From an uncultured Collinsella sp. (GTDB taxonomy: Bacteria > Actinomycetota > Coriobacteriia > Coriobacteriales > Coriobacteriaceae), in assembly GCA_900752215.1 (NCBI GenBank), contig CAADUO010000045.1, forward strand, positions 1 to 36,748: a stretch of 36,748 nucleotides of DNA. Direction: 5' to 3'. The notes under the pieces were generated by a model that saw only the letters and a list, made by a program, of their open reading frames with translations, did not search any database and was not told where the DNA came from. How positions within the stretch are numbered: the stretch's first letter is position 1; each line of letters begins with the position of its first letter. This document shows positions 13,875 through 23,249 of the stretch, one piece after another. A program made the position numbers and the translations under genes.

Positions 13875-16652
13875 CTACCCGCGGTTGCGGACGCGGCTGT
13901 AGGGCGTATCCGCCATGGGCAGATCGGGACGCAGCTTGCCGTCAAACGCGCGGTAGGCGTTCTGCACGGCGGGCGCCGTGGGAATCGTTGCGATCTCGCC
14001 GATGCCCTTGCCGCCGTATGCCACGGGCAGCAGCTCGTCCTTCTCCACGTAAATGGCGTGGATATCCGGAATCTCGGGCGCACGGAACAGCCCGAGCGTA
14101 CCGTACCTTGCCTGGGGCACGCAGTCCTTGAGCGGCCAGTCCTCGGTAAGCGCATAGCCCATACCCATGAGCACGCCGCCTTCGATCTGACCCTGGATGG
14201 AGATGGGGTTGACCACCTTGCCGGAATCGTGCGCAGCATAGACCTCGCTCACGCGGCCGTCATCGTCCAAAATGACCACATGCGTGGCAAAGCCGTAGCA
14301 GATGTGGCTCTTGGGGTTGGGAACGTCGGCGCCCAGCTTGTCGGTCGGCTCCAGGTACACGTAGCCAAACTCGCATCCTTCGAGCGCCTTGATGGCGGCC
14401 GCGGGATCCTGAGGATGCATACCCTGGCCGGCGACGAGCTCCTGCGTGCGCAGCTGATAGGCGCGGCCGTCGTCGTACTCGATCTTGACGCCGTCGCCAT
14501 GGGCGCTCACCGGGGCGGCAGGCGCAGGCTTGCCGGCCTCGATGCCGACCATGGCATCGCGCAGCAGGAAGGCGGCACCGCGCACGGCCTCGCCGGTCAC
14601 GACCGTCTGACGCGAGCCAGACGTGGTGCCGGAGTCGGGAGCGTTCTCGGTGGAGCACTCGCCGTTGGCAATGCAGCGAAGCGGCAGACCGCATGCCTCG
14701 GCAACGTCCTGCAAAAAGACGGTGTTGCAGCCCTGGCCGATGTCGGACGTGGCGGCATAGACCACGGCCACGCCGTCCTCGATGCGAATCTTGCAGCGGC
14801 CGGCATCGGGCAGGCCCACGCCCACGCCGGCGTTCTTCATGGCGCAGGCAATGCCGGCGTGTCCGGGATGCGCATAGTAGGCATCCTTGACCTCGAGCAG
14901 CGTCTCCTTCAGCGCCGTGGAGCAATCGGCAATTTGGCCGTTGGGCAAAACCTCGCCCGGCTCGATAGCGTTTCGGTAACGAATCTCCCACGGATCCAGG
15001 CCGACCTTCTCTGCCAGCAGGTCGATCAGGCTCTCGAGCGCAAACTCGGACTGGCAAACGCCAAAGCCGCGGTACGCGCCGGCGGGCGGGTTGTTGGTGT
15101 AGTAGCCAAAGCCGCGAATGTCGGTGTTCTGGTACTTGTAGGGGCCGACGGCATGCGTGCAGGCACGCTCGAGCACCGGGCCGCACAGCGACGCGTAGGC
15201 GCCGGTGTCAAAGTTGATCTCGCAGTCCAGACCGGTAAAGTTGCCCTCGGCGTCGCAGCCCAGCGTAAAGGTGCCGTCCATGGCGTGGCGCTTGGGATGG
15301 AACGCGAGCGACTCGGCGCGCGTGAGTTTGCACTTCACGGGACGCTGGAACTTATATGCGGCGAGCGCGACCAGGTGCTGGATGGACACGTCCTCCTTGC
15401 CGCCAAAGCCGCCGCCCACAAGCATGGTCTCGACGACCACGCGCTCGGGCTCGTTGTCCCAGCCAAACATGTGGGCACACTCTTTGCGCGTGTCGTAGGC
15501 ACCCTGGTCGGTCGACTGCACCTTGACGCCGTTCTTGTACGGGAAGGCGACGGCGCACTCGGGCTCCAAGAAGGCATGCTCGGTAAAGGGCGTGGTAAAG
15601 CGCTGCGTCACGGTAAACGCGCTTTCTGCCAGCGCCTTGGCGGCGTCGCCGCGCGTCACGTGACGGCTCTGGCACACGTTGTCCTTGAGCTCCACCGTGT
15701 TGCCAAAGGCAAAGAAGCTGTCGTGCAGGCGCGGGGCGTCGGCAGCCTTGGCCTCGACAATGTTGCGCACGGGCTCCAGCGGCTCGTAGTCAATCTTTAC
15801 GAGCTTCTTGGCCTTCTCGAGCGTCGCCTCGTCCTCGGCAACCACCAGCACGATGGCGTCACCCACGCAGCGGGTGATATCGCCCTGGGCGATCATGACG
15901 TCCCAGTCCTGGATAAGGTGGCCGACCTGGTTGACCGGCACGTCCTCGGCGCGCAGGATGCCCACCACACCGGGCAGGGCCTCGGCCTTGGAGGTGTCGA
16001 TGGAGAGCACGCGGGCGCGCGGATACTTGGAGCGCACGGCGCTGGCATAGGTCAGGCCCGGCTGATCGAGCTCGTCGATGTCGTCGGGATACTTGCCCTC
16101 GCCGAGCACCTTCTTGCGCACGTCGATACGGAAGGCGCGCTTGCCCACGCCGTAGTCATCGCCGCGCTCCAGGTCCTCATCGATCTGCTTTTCGCCGCGG
16201 AGCACCGCAGCGGCCAGCGAGATGCCCTCGATAATCTTTTTGTAGCCGGTGCAGCGGCAGACGTTACCGCGAATGGCGTACTTAATCTGCTCCTCGGTGG
16301 GCTCGGGGTCCTCGGCGATGAGCGCTGCGCCCGCCATGACCATGCCGGGAATGCAAAAACCGCACTGCACGGCGCCCACGGCGCCAAAGGCGTACACAAA
16401 GGCCTCGCGCACGTCCTCGGGCAGGCCCTCGACGGTCACGATGTTGCGACCGGCAGCAAGAGCAGTGGTCAGCACGCACGCCTTGACGGCCGCACCGTCC
16501 ACATGGATGGTGCAGGTACCGCAAGCACCTTCGGAGCAGCCGTCCTTGGCGGAATGGATATGCAGGTCGTCGCGCAGGTAGCGCAGCAGCGGTTTATTCC
16601 CCGTCGTCGTGCGCTCGACGCCGTTAACGGTAAAAGTGAATTCCTGTGCCAT
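13875..16652 (-). CDS. xdhD: Selenium-dependent xanthine dehydrogenase-like molybdoenzyme (XdhD family)
   Basis: The 925-residue protein fuses a two-cluster [2Fe-2S] domain to the molybdopterin domains, with no FAD domain between them. Cluster ligands are Cys39/44/47/59 (GCSEGACGTC) and Cys97/100/132/134 (CGFC...CRCTGY). The Mo-binding half starts at about residue 175 and includes VGGGFGGKED and the terminal GKGIGEIATIPTAPAVQNA. This is the plan of the selenium-linked XdhD/YgfN enzymes, whose selenium is a labile cofactor ligand rather than selenocysteine; no in-frame TGA interrupts the gene. The start follows AAGGGAA. It probably hydroxylates or dehydroxylates purines such as hypoxanthine, xanthine or urate. 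It is the last gene of the operon; the polyferredoxin 12 bp upstream may be its electron partner. Confidence 0.9.
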   Translation of the reverse strand: MAQEFTFTVNGVERTTTGNKPLLRYLRDDLHIHSAKDGCSEGACGTCTIHVDGAAVKACVLTTALAAGRNIVTVEGLPEDVREAFVYAFGAVGAVQCGFCIPGMVMAGAALIAEDPEPTEEQIKYAIRGNVCRCTGYKKIIEGISLAAAVLRGEKQIDEDLERGDDYGVGKRAFRIDVRKKVLGEGKYPDDIDELDQPGLTYASAVRSKYPRARVLSIDTSKAEALPGVVGILRAEDVPVNQVGHLIQDWDVMIAQGDITRCVGDAIVLVVAEDEATLEKAKKLVKIDYEPLEPVRNIVEAKAADAPRLHDSFFAFGNTVELKDNVCQSRHVTRGDAAKALAESAFTVTQRFTTPFTEHAFLEPECAVAFPYKNGVKVQSTDQGAYDTRKECAHMFGWDNEPERVVVETMLVGGGFGGKEDVSIQHLVALAAYKFQRPVKCKLTRAESLAFHPKRHAMDGTFTLGCDAEGNFTGLDCEINFDTGAYASLCGPVLERACTHAVGPYKYQNTDIRGFGYYTNNPPAGAYRGFGVCQSEFALESLIDLLAEKVGLDPWEIRYRNAIEPGEVLPNGQIADCSTALKETLLEVKDAYYAHPGHAGIACAMKNAGVGVGLPDAGRCKIRIEDGVAVVYAATSDIGQGCNTVFLQDVAEACGLPLRCIANGECSTENAPDSGTTSGSRQTVVTGEAVRGAAFLLRDAMVGIEAGKPAPAAPVSAHGDGVKIEYDDGRAYQLRTQELVAGQGMHPQDPAAAIKALEGCEFGYVYLEPTDKLGADVPNPKSHICYGFATHVVILDDDGRVSEVYAAHDSGKVVNPISIQGQIEGGVLMGMGYALTEDWPLKDCVPQARYGTLGLFRAPEIPDIHAIYVEKDELLPVAYGGKGIGEIATIPTAPAVQNAYRAFDGKLRPDLPMADTPYSRVRNRG

Positions 16653-16664
16653 GGTGATTCCCTT

Positions 16665-17144
16665 CTACACGCCGGCGGCGATGCCGGTGCGGTCGTGGAT
16701 GGCGCCATGCGGGCAGACGACGGCGCACATGCCGCACGACAGGCAGTCCACGCCGTCGATATGGGCGCAGTTGTCCTCGATGCGGATAGCGCCGGCAGGG
16801 CACTTTTTAGCGCACATGCCGCAACCGATGCAGCTCGTGTCGCAGATCTTGCGAGCGATGGCGCCCTTATCGGTGTTGTTGCAGCGCACCAGAATGTTCT
16901 GGTAGCCGGGAACGAAGGCAATCACGCGCTGCGGGCACGCCATACCGCACAGGCCACAGCCCGTGCACTTGGAGCGATCCACGCGGGCGATGCCATCGAC
17001 CAGCGCAATGGCGCCGTGGGGGCAGGCCGTGACGCAGGCGCCACAGCCAATGCAGCCTTCGCTGCAGCGGGCGTCGCCGCCTGCGGAAGCGCAACCACTT
17101 CCGCAGGCAACGTAGGCCACGTTATGTTGAATGGATTTGGCCAT
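16665..17144 (-). CDS. Polyferredoxin with four [4Fe-4S] motifs
   Basis: The 159-residue protein carries four CxxCxxCxxxCP motifs: CIGCGACVTACP, CTGCGLCGMACP, CIGCGMCAKKCP and CLSCGMCAVVCP. An extra N-terminal cysteine set (ACGSGCASAGGDARC) resembles the RnfB-type iron-sulfur arrangement. There is no signal peptide, so it is cytoplasmic. It sits between ygfK and the xdhD-like gene with gaps of about 11 bp on each side, so the three are surely co-transcribed. In E. coli an FAD subunit gene (ygfM) lies next to xdhD; here this ferredoxin is in its place. Electron transfer between the molybdoenzyme and YgfK is the likely job (inference). Confidence 0.85.
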   Translation of the reverse strand: MAKSIQHNVAYVACGSGCASAGGDARCSEGCIGCGACVTACPHGAIALVDGIARVDRSKCTGCGLCGMACPQRVIAFVPGYQNILVRCNNTDKGAIARKICDTSCIGCGMCAKKCPAGAIRIEDNCAHIDGVDCLSCGMCAVVCPHGAIHDRTGIAAGV

Positions 17145-17155
17145 AAGAGACTCGC

Positions 17156-20155
17156 CTATTTCTTAAGAAGGTACGAATAGTTGTCGCGCACGGCCCTGAT
17201 GGTCAGGCGGACGGCCTCGGGAAGACCGGTGTTGACGGCATCGACCGAGACGGTGCGGACCGTGCCGGCGACGCGGACCTTAAAGTGGTCCTCGTCCACG
17301 GCCAGGAAGCCCTCGTTCTCGGAGTTCTCCATGTCCTGCTCGCTCCAGAACAGGGTGAGCTTGTCCTTGTAGGGACGACCCTCCTGGTAGGGGCAGAACA
17401 CGGCGCAGTTACCGCACTCGTTGCACATGCCGTCGACATGGACGACCTGATGCTTGGCCAGGCCCGGCACCTTAATTGCCACGTTGGCGCGGTTGGGGCA
17501 CACGTCGCAGCAGACCTCGCACACCGAGCCGCAGCCCAGGCAGCGGGTCTTGGTGCAGTTGCGCTTGTCGCGGCACAGCGACCCCTTGCGCTCGTAGCAG
17601 GTGTCCTCGCGGCCGGCCTGCTCGTTGCAGTCGGCGTACTTGTTAAAGTCCACGCCGGCGATGGCACGGGCGACCTCCGCGGCGTCGGCGATAGCCTCGA
17701 CCACGGTGGCAGGACCGCGACGGCAGTCGCCCGCAGCCCAGACGCCCTCAACGCCGGTGGAGGTGGCGGCAAGACGGCCGCGACGGTCGTGCTCGACGCC
17801 CGCGGCATCGTAAAGGCTGGCATCGATGCCCTCGCCCACGGCGCAGATCACCGTGGTGGCGGAAAGCTCGACGGTCTCGCCCGTGGCGACGGGACTGCGA
17901 CGGCCGCTTGCATCCGGCTCGCCGAGCTCCATAACGTCGCAGGTCAGCACGGAGCCGTTGAGCGCCTTGGGCGCCAGCAGCTCGCAGAACTCAACGCCGT
18001 CGGCAAGAGCAAGATCGAGCTCTTCCTCGTCGGCGGGCATCTGCTTCTTGGTGCGGCGATACACCAGGCGCACGTTCTTCACGCCGGCCAGGCGCTTGGC
18101 CACGCGGGCCGCGTCCATGGCGGTGTTGCCGGCGCCAATGACCACGACGTCCTCGCCCAGTTCGAGTTTCTCGCCCTTCTTGGCGGCCTCGAGGAACTCC
18201 AGCACATCGAGCTCGGCACCCTCGCCCAAGCCCGCAGAGCCGGGCATCCAGGCACCGGTGGCCACGACCACGTCAGTAAAGCCTTGAGCCTTGAGTTCGT
18301 CGATGGAATCAACGCGAGCGTTGAGCTGCACCTTGGCGCCAAAGGCCAGGCAGAGCTCGGCATCGTGGGAGATATCGTCGCTGGCGATACGGAACTCGGG
18401 GATCACGTGACGGACCACGCCGCCGAGAGAGTCGCGGGCCTCGAAGATGGTGACGGGCACGCCGGCACGCGTCAGGAAGAACGCCGTCGCCAGGCCGGCC
18501 GGGCCGCCGCCGATAACGGCAACGTTGCGCTCGCCGTCGTTTGCGATGGCCTGGGCGCGCAGCTTGGGCAGCACGGCGGTCATGGCCTCGCGGGCGGCCT
18601 TGAGCTTGCTGGCGCGAATCTGGGCGCCCTCGGGCTCGTAGAACGCACGCTCGCAGGCACGGCCGCAGGGATGCGGGCAGATGGTGCCGGTAATGAACGG
18701 CAGGGCGTTGCGCTCGATGATAATGTTGAGCGCGTCCTCGTAGCGACCCTCGTCAACAGCCGCCAGGTAGGCGGGAATATCCTGCTGGATGGGGCAGCTC
18801 GTGCGGCACGGCGTGGTAAAGCAGTCGGAAAGCGGGCTCTTACCGGCGACCTTGCGATCGGGCAGCGGGCGCAGCGGCTTCTTATAGAGCGGGTTGGTAA
18901 GCGAATCGACCTGGATCGCGGTCACGGCGTCGAGAGAGACACCCTCAAACGGCTTGCCGTCCAGATCGGTAAACTCGCCGGCCATCTGGCTAAAGCGCTC
19001 GTAGCCACCAGGCTTGAGCACGTCGGTCGCCAGGGTGACGGGCCAAATGCCGGCATCGTACAGGGCGCGGATGTTGTAGACCGTAGCACCGCCGGAGTAG
19101 CTGATGCGCAGCTTGCCATCGAACTGCTCGGTAATGCGGCGGGCGGCCTCGATGGTCAGCGAGAACAGCGAACGGCCCGACATGTACATCTCGGTGGAGG
19201 GCAGCTCGTTCCTCGTCACATCGACGGGGAAGGTGTTGGTGAGCTTGACGCCAAACTCCAAACCGCGCTCGGCGCACAGGGCAATCAGGCGCTCGAACAT
19301 GGGCACGGCATCGGCCCACTGCAGGTCCTCGCGGAAGTGCGTGTCATCGAAGACGATGTAGTCAAAGCCCAGCTCGTTGAGGCGCTGGCGGGCAAACTCA
19401 TAGCCCAGCAGCGTGGGGTTGCACTTGATGTAGGTGTTGAGGCCCTTCTCGGTGATGAGGTAGGTCGCGATGCGCTCGATCTCGGCGGGCGGGCAGCCGT
19501 GCAGCGTGGACTCGGTAATGGAGTTGGAGACGCGCGCCGGGATGGACTCGACAAACGCAGCATCGACATGCTCAAACTTGTCCAGGTTAGCGAGCGCCCA
19601 CGTGCGGCACTCGTTCCAAACCTCGGAGCCGCTGGCGTCCTTCATGCCCTCAATGTACGCATCGACCTTGGGGCTCTTGATGCCCTCGAGGTCATAGCCC
19701 ACCGACATGTTGAAGACAAAGCCGTCCGGGCTGCCCAGACCGTACTCGCGAGCGATCAGGTGGCAGGCAAACCATGCCTTCACGTACTCGGCAAAGGCCT
19801 GCGGAACCTCGAGCTCGGTCGACCACTCGCAGTTGTAGCACTCGTCCTGCGCCACAATGCAGGGCTTGTTAACGCACTTGGAGAGCTCCTCGCCGTCCAT
19901 AACCTGAACGGTCTTAAGCTCAAAGAAGCGGGAACCGGCCACATAAGAGGCCACGATGTTCTGGGCAAGCTGCGTGTTGGGACCGGCGGCCGGGCCAAAC
20001 GGAGTCTCGATGCGCTCGTCAAAAATGGGAAGCGCACCCTCCTGGTTGGTCGTGACCATCTTGCGCACGCCAAAGACGGCGCCCTGAGTCTTGTGCTCCT
20101 CGATGATCCAGTTCATCAGCTGCGAAAACGGGATCGGCCTCATGATGTCGCTCAT
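17156..20155 (-). CDS. ygfK: YgfK family flavin/iron-sulfur oxidoreductase (putative selenate reductase subunit)
   Basis: The 999-residue protein has a TIM-barrel-like N-terminal half, then a GltD-like pyridine-nucleotide/FAD module. The FAD-binding motif is VIGGGPAGLATAFF at about residue 545, and a second dinucleotide fold is VIGAGNTAMDAA at about 668. Cysteines in CFTTPCRTSCPIQQ link the halves. The C-terminus carries ferredoxin-type clusters (CLGCGSVCEVCCDVCP, CNECGNCAVFCPY). I start at 20155 because GAGAGGAG precedes it; the longer frame to 20278 begins in Arg-rich noise. YgfK was annotated as a selenate reductase subunit from genomic association; a role in anaerobic purine breakdown as an NAD(P)H-linked hub is better supported by context. 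Confidence 0.92.
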   Translation of the reverse strand: MSDIMRPIPFSQLMNWIIEEHKTQGAVFGVRKMVTTNQEGALPIFDERIETPFGPAAGPNTQLAQNIVASYVAGSRFFELKTVQVMDGEELSKCVNKPCIVAQDECYNCEWSTELEVPQAFAEYVKAWFACHLIAREYGLGSPDGFVFNMSVGYDLEGIKSPKVDAYIEGMKDASGSEVWNECRTWALANLDKFEHVDAAFVESIPARVSNSITESTLHGCPPAEIERIATYLITEKGLNTYIKCNPTLLGYEFARQRLNELGFDYIVFDDTHFREDLQWADAVPMFERLIALCAERGLEFGVKLTNTFPVDVTRNELPSTEMYMSGRSLFSLTIEAARRITEQFDGKLRISYSGGATVYNIRALYDAGIWPVTLATDVLKPGGYERFSQMAGEFTDLDGKPFEGVSLDAVTAIQVDSLTNPLYKKPLRPLPDRKVAGKSPLSDCFTTPCRTSCPIQQDIPAYLAAVDEGRYEDALNIIIERNALPFITGTICPHPCGRACERAFYEPEGAQIRASKLKAAREAMTAVLPKLRAQAIANDGERNVAVIGGGPAGLATAFFLTRAGVPVTIFEARDSLGGVVRHVIPEFRIASDDISHDAELCLAFGAKVQLNARVDSIDELKAQGFTDVVVATGAWMPGSAGLGEGAELDVLEFLEAAKKGEKLELGEDVVVIGAGNTAMDAARVAKRLAGVKNVRLVYRRTKKQMPADEEELDLALADGVEFCELLAPKALNGSVLTCDVMELGEPDASGRRSPVATGETVELSATTVICAVGEGIDASLYDAAGVEHDRRGRLAATSTGVEGVWAAGDCRRGPATVVEAIADAAEVARAIAGVDFNKYADCNEQAGREDTCYERKGSLCRDKRNCTKTRCLGCGSVCEVCCDVCPNRANVAIKVPGLAKHQVVHVDGMCNECGNCAVFCPYQEGRPYKDKLTLFWSEQDMENSENEGFLAVDEDHFKVRVAGTVRTVSVDAVNTGLPEAVRLTIRAVRDNYSYLLKK

Positions 20156-20253
20156 AATGAGCTCCTCTCTGTAACGCCCGGCGAGACCGCGCGGCGGGCG
20201 CAAATACGGTGTAGCGCTAGCACAGCGCCGGCGACCCCGCGGAGGCCGCCTAT

Positions 20254-20289
20254 ACGCGCGTCGGATGCGGCGAAACATCCGACGCGCGT
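20254..20289 (-). promoter_or_regulatory. Long GC-rich hairpin between ssnA and ygfK
   Basis: ACGCGCGTCGGATG (20254-20267) and CATCCGACGCGCGT (20276-20289) are perfect 14-bp arms around an 8-nt loop. It begins 14 nt after the ssnA stop, but no T-run follows on the minus strand. It may be an mRNA-stabilising or processing hairpin that sets different ssnA and ygfK levels, or a weak terminator. The rest of 20156-20303 has no gene. Confidence 0.5.
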
Positions 20290-20303
20290 GAATCTACTTG
20301 TAA

Positions 20304-21659
20304 TTAGTAGGCGCGATCGTTGAGCGTGCTCCAGAGCTTCTTGGACTCAGCCATGGTCCACGCGTTGATCTTGTCCTCATCAATCCCAACGAACTCGCGA
20401 TCCTTGTACAGGACGCGGCCGTTGATGATGGTGGTGCGGCAGTTTTTGCCCATCATGCCAAAGAGCATGTGGCCGTCGATGTTCTCCTCGCTCAGCGGCG
20501 TAAAGGGCTTGTAGTCCATGACGATGACGTCGGCGGCAGCGCCGGCCTCGAGCACACCGAGCTTGCGATCGAAGTACTTGCTCGCCATCTTGGCGTTGTT
20601 CTCGAACAGCATGGTCATGGCCTCGCACCAGCCCACGTTGGGCATGGCGGCGTTGTGGCGCTGAATGATCAGGAAGACCTTAAGGCTCTCGAGCATATCG
20701 TGGGTGTAGGCATCGGTACCCATGCACACGGGGATGCCGCGGCGGAAGAACTCGAGCACGGGGGCGCAGCCCACGGCGTTGCCCATATTGGATTCGGGGT
20801 TGTTGACGAGCCAGGTGCCGGACTCCTTGACGATATCCATCTCGGCAGGCGTCACGTGGATGCAGTGGCCCAGCATGGTGTCAGGACCCAGCAGGTTGTG
20901 CTGCAGCAGGCGCTCGACGGGACTGATGCCTCCGCGGTTGAGGCGGGAATCCCACACGTCGTTCATGCCCTCGCACACGTGGATGTGGAAGCCGGTCAGG
21001 CCGTTGTTGGCCTCGGCCATCTTGTCCATGGTCTCGTCCGAAAGCGTAAAGGTGGCATGTCCGCCAAACATGGCGGCGATCATGTGGTTGTCGTTATCGC
21101 GACGCTCCTTGGCGGCCCACTGGGCAAATTCGGCGTTCTCGGCAATGGCCTGGTCGCATTTTTCCTGGCCGCGGCGATCGGAGACCTCGTAGCACAGACA
21201 CGAACGCATGCCCAGCTCCTGAGCTGCTTCCTTAATGGTAAAGAGGCTGCCCGGGATCTCGCAGAAGCTCGCGTGGTGATCGAAGATCGTGGTGACGCCA
21301 TCGCGGATGGAATCCAGAATCGTGGCATAGGCGCTGGCCTTGGTGCCGTCGAGCGTCAGGTTGTCGTCGATCTTCCACCACTGCTGCTCAAGATTCTCCA
21401 GGAAGTTGGTGGGGTTGCAGCCCTTAATGGCAAGGCCGCGGGCCAGACCCGAGTAGATGTGGGTGTGGCAGTTGATGAGTCCAGGCATGATGAGGTTGCC
21501 CTGGGCATCGACGTACTCGGCATCCGGGTACTTGGCCTTGAGCTCGCACTCGGGACCTACTTCGACGATCGTATCTCCGTCAATGGCGACCGCACCGTTT
21601 GGAATGAACGGGGCCTGAGCATTGCGGGTAAAGACGGAACCGTTAGCGACCAGAAGCAT
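20304..21659 (-). CDS. ssnA: SsnA family aminohydrolase (amidohydrolase superfamily)
   Basis: The 451-residue protein is a metal-dependent amidohydrolase of the SsnA/TrzN-AtzA-like group. Metal ligands appear as HTH (His65, His67), GFHIHVCEG, GHCIHVT and GTDAYTHDM. The start at 21659 is preferred over the upstream ATG at 21677 because AAGGGAG lies just before it and the protein then begins MLLVANGSVF. SsnA is a regular member of the selenium-linked purine cluster together with YgfK and XdhD. It probably deaminates or opens a purine-derived ring (family-based inference). It lies between the permease and ygfK on the same strand. Confidence 0.92.
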   Translation of the reverse strand: MLLVANGSVFTRNAQAPFIPNGAVAIDGDTIVEVGPECELKAKYPDAEYVDAQGNLIMPGLINCHTHIYSGLARGLAIKGCNPTNFLENLEQQWWKIDDNLTLDGTKASAYATILDSIRDGVTTIFDHHASFCEIPGSLFTIKEAAQELGMRSCLCYEVSDRRGQEKCDQAIAENAEFAQWAAKERRDNDNHMIAAMFGGHATFTLSDETMDKMAEANNGLTGFHIHVCEGMNDVWDSRLNRGGISPVERLLQHNLLGPDTMLGHCIHVTPAEMDIVKESGTWLVNNPESNMGNAVGCAPVLEFFRRGIPVCMGTDAYTHDMLESLKVFLIIQRHNAAMPNVGWCEAMTMLFENNAKMASKYFDRKLGVLEAGAAADVIVMDYKPFTPLSEENIDGHMLFGMMGKNCRTTIINGRVLYKDREFVGIDEDKINAWTMAESKKLWSTLNDRAY

Positions 21660-21677
21660 AAATGCTCCCTTCAACAT

Positions 21678-21854
21678 CAGGGGCGGGGTTTGACACCTCT
21701 GACATGGCGGAGTGCGAAGCGCCGGCCTACACCGGAAACGGGCCCTCTCCCGTCAACGCTTCACCAAAGGGACAAACCCTTTGAAGTGCGGCTTGGCACC
21801 GCATGACGTCGGCGGACGAGGCGATGCGCCCGCCGACGAATAGCACCGAATTGG
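21678..21854 (-). other. Structured noncoding stretch between permease and ssnA
   Basis: This 177-bp gap holds several stems. CGTCGGCGG pairs with CCGCCGACG at about 21807-21838. TGCGG pairs with CCGCA at about 21787-21803, and AAAGGG with CCCTTT at about 21767-21783. None is followed by a good T-run. The first may be an intercistronic stabiliser after the permease gene. I looked for the conserved core of the purine riboswitch and did not find it. Confidence 0.35.
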
Positions 21855-23249
21855 TTACTTCTTGCTCTCGGGCAAGACCAGATCCACGGCAGCGTCCTTG
21901 GCAGCATCGATGTGCTGAGCCACGACCGGCGTCTGCGGAAGGATCAGGTTAAGGACAATGGCCATGATGGCGGTGGGGGTTACGGCATTGGAGCCGATAA
22001 CGGTGGGCACCCAGGTGGGCATACCCTCACCGGCAAGGCAACCGCTGGCCATCCAGATACCCAGGCCAAAGACGACGGAGGTACCGACGATGGTGGTAGT
22101 GCGCTGCGTGAGGCCCTCGCGGGTGAACATGCGCACGCCGTTCATGGTGATGGTGCCAAAGACGCCGACGGTCGCGCCGCCGATGACGGGCTGCGGGATA
22201 GCGGAAAGGACGGCAGAGAGCTGCGGGAACAGGCCGGCGATGGCAAAGACGGCCGCGATGATCACAAAGACCCACTTGTTGACGACCTTGTTGGAGCAGA
22301 TGATGCCCACGTTCTGGCCAAGGGCGCTGGTGGGAAGACCGCCCAGCAGGCCGCCGACCATAGAGGTAAGGCCCTGGGACACGATGGCGCCGGAGAGCTC
22401 GCGCTCGGTGGGCATACGGTCGATGGAGCCCAGGCAGGCGGCGGAGACGTCACCGATAACCTGGATAGCAACCATGGGGAACACGACGGCGAGGGTAATG
22501 CAGACCTCGGGATCAAACTCGAGCGCGTAGGGCATGAGCTTGGGAAGGGCGAAGACCTGAGCGGTGGCGACGCTGGAGAAGTCGATCATGCCAAAGGGGA
22601 TGGAGACGATCATGCCAACGATCATGCCAAAGAACACGGATCCCAGCTTGAGCGTGCCCTTGCCAAAGTTGGCGAGCGCAAAGACCACGGCGAAGGTGAT
22701 AAGAGCGACGCACCAGGCCTGCGGGGTGCCCCATAGCGGCGTACCCATACCGCCGGCCATATACTTGACGGCCGTGGGATACAGCGAAACGCCGATGGAG
22801 AAGATGACCGTACCGGTCACGACGGGCGGGAACAGCCACTTGATCTTGCTGTAGGCCAGACCAAAGAGGACCGCGACGGCGCCGCCGACGATCTCGCCGC
22901 CCAGCAGTGCACCAAAGCTAAAGCCCGAGGCACCCATGGCCTGCAGGGCCGGCAGGAACGCGAACGAAACGCCCATGACGATGGGCAGGCCGCCGCCGAT
23001 GCGACGGAAGGGAGCGAAGGCCTGAAGGGCCGTATCGATCGCCGAAAGAATGAGCGCGACCTGGATGATGTCGGTGCTCTGCTGGCTATTAAAGCCGTAG
23101 ACGCCGGCCATGATGACCGCCGGGGTAATGATGCCGGCAAACGATGCCAGTACGTGCTGAAGGGCACACGGGATCATTTCCTTAACGGGAGGCATGCCTT
23201 CGCGAGTGAACAGGGCTTCAGTGCCGTTCGTAACCGTCTCCTGGGTCAT
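21855..23249 (-). CDS. NCS2 family xanthine/urate-type purine permease
   Basis: The 464-residue protein is a polytopic membrane transporter of the nucleobase-ascorbate (NCS2) family, with about 12-14 hydrophobic segments. Family landmarks are PCALQHVLASFAG near residue 30, FRRIGGGLPIVMGVSF, GTVIFSIGVSLYPTA and the signature-like IPQPVIGGATVGVFGTI. Length is typical (450-470). Closest relatives by context are UacT/YgfU and XanQ-type xanthine or uric acid carriers; the exact substrate cannot be read off. It is the first gene of the ssnA-ygfK-ferredoxin-xdhD run and is divergent from a PAS-HTH regulator, so purine uptake and degradation are probably co-regulated. Confidence 0.9.
   Translation of the reverse strand: MTQETVTNGTEALFTREGMPPVKEMIPCALQHVLASFAGIITPAVIMAGVYGFNSQQSTDIIQVALILSAIDTALQAFAPFRRIGGGLPIVMGVSFAFLPALQAMGASGFSFGALLGGEIVGGAVAVLFGLAYSKIKWLFPPVVTGTVIFSIGVSLYPTAVKYMAGGMGTPLWGTPQAWCVALITFAVVFALANFGKGTLKLGSVFFGMIVGMIVSIPFGMIDFSSVATAQVFALPKLMPYALEFDPEVCITLAVVFPMVAIQVIGDVSAACLGSIDRMPTERELSGAIVSQGLTSMVGGLLGGLPTSALGQNVGIICSNKVVNKWVFVIIAAVFAIAGLFPQLSAVLSAIPQPVIGGATVGVFGTITMNGVRMFTREGLTQRTTTIVGTSVVFGLGIWMASGCLAGEGMPTWVPTVIGSNAVTPTAIMAIVLNLILPQTPVVAQHIDAAKDAAVDLVLPESKK

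Noticed and set aside
13875..16652. Selenocysteine codon in the selenium-dependent xanthine dehydrogenase
   Set aside because: The frame is open over 925 codons without an in-frame TGA; selenium in this family is a labile cofactor, not selenocysteine.
13740..17180. Very long plus-strand open frame (1146 codons) antisense to the xdhD-like and polyferredoxin genes
   Set aside because: It has no recognisable domain and an Ala/Gly/His/Val-rich shadow composition, while the minus strand encodes clear families with cluster motifs. High GC explains the lack of stops.
17285..20323. 1012-codon plus-strand frame antisense to ygfK
   Set aside because: Same reasoning: composition of a GC-rich antisense shadow, and no ribosome binding site or motif.
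21678..21854. Purine riboswitch in front of ssnA
   Set aside because: Stems are present but the conserved purine-aptamer loop sequences are not; the stems look like intercistronic hairpins.
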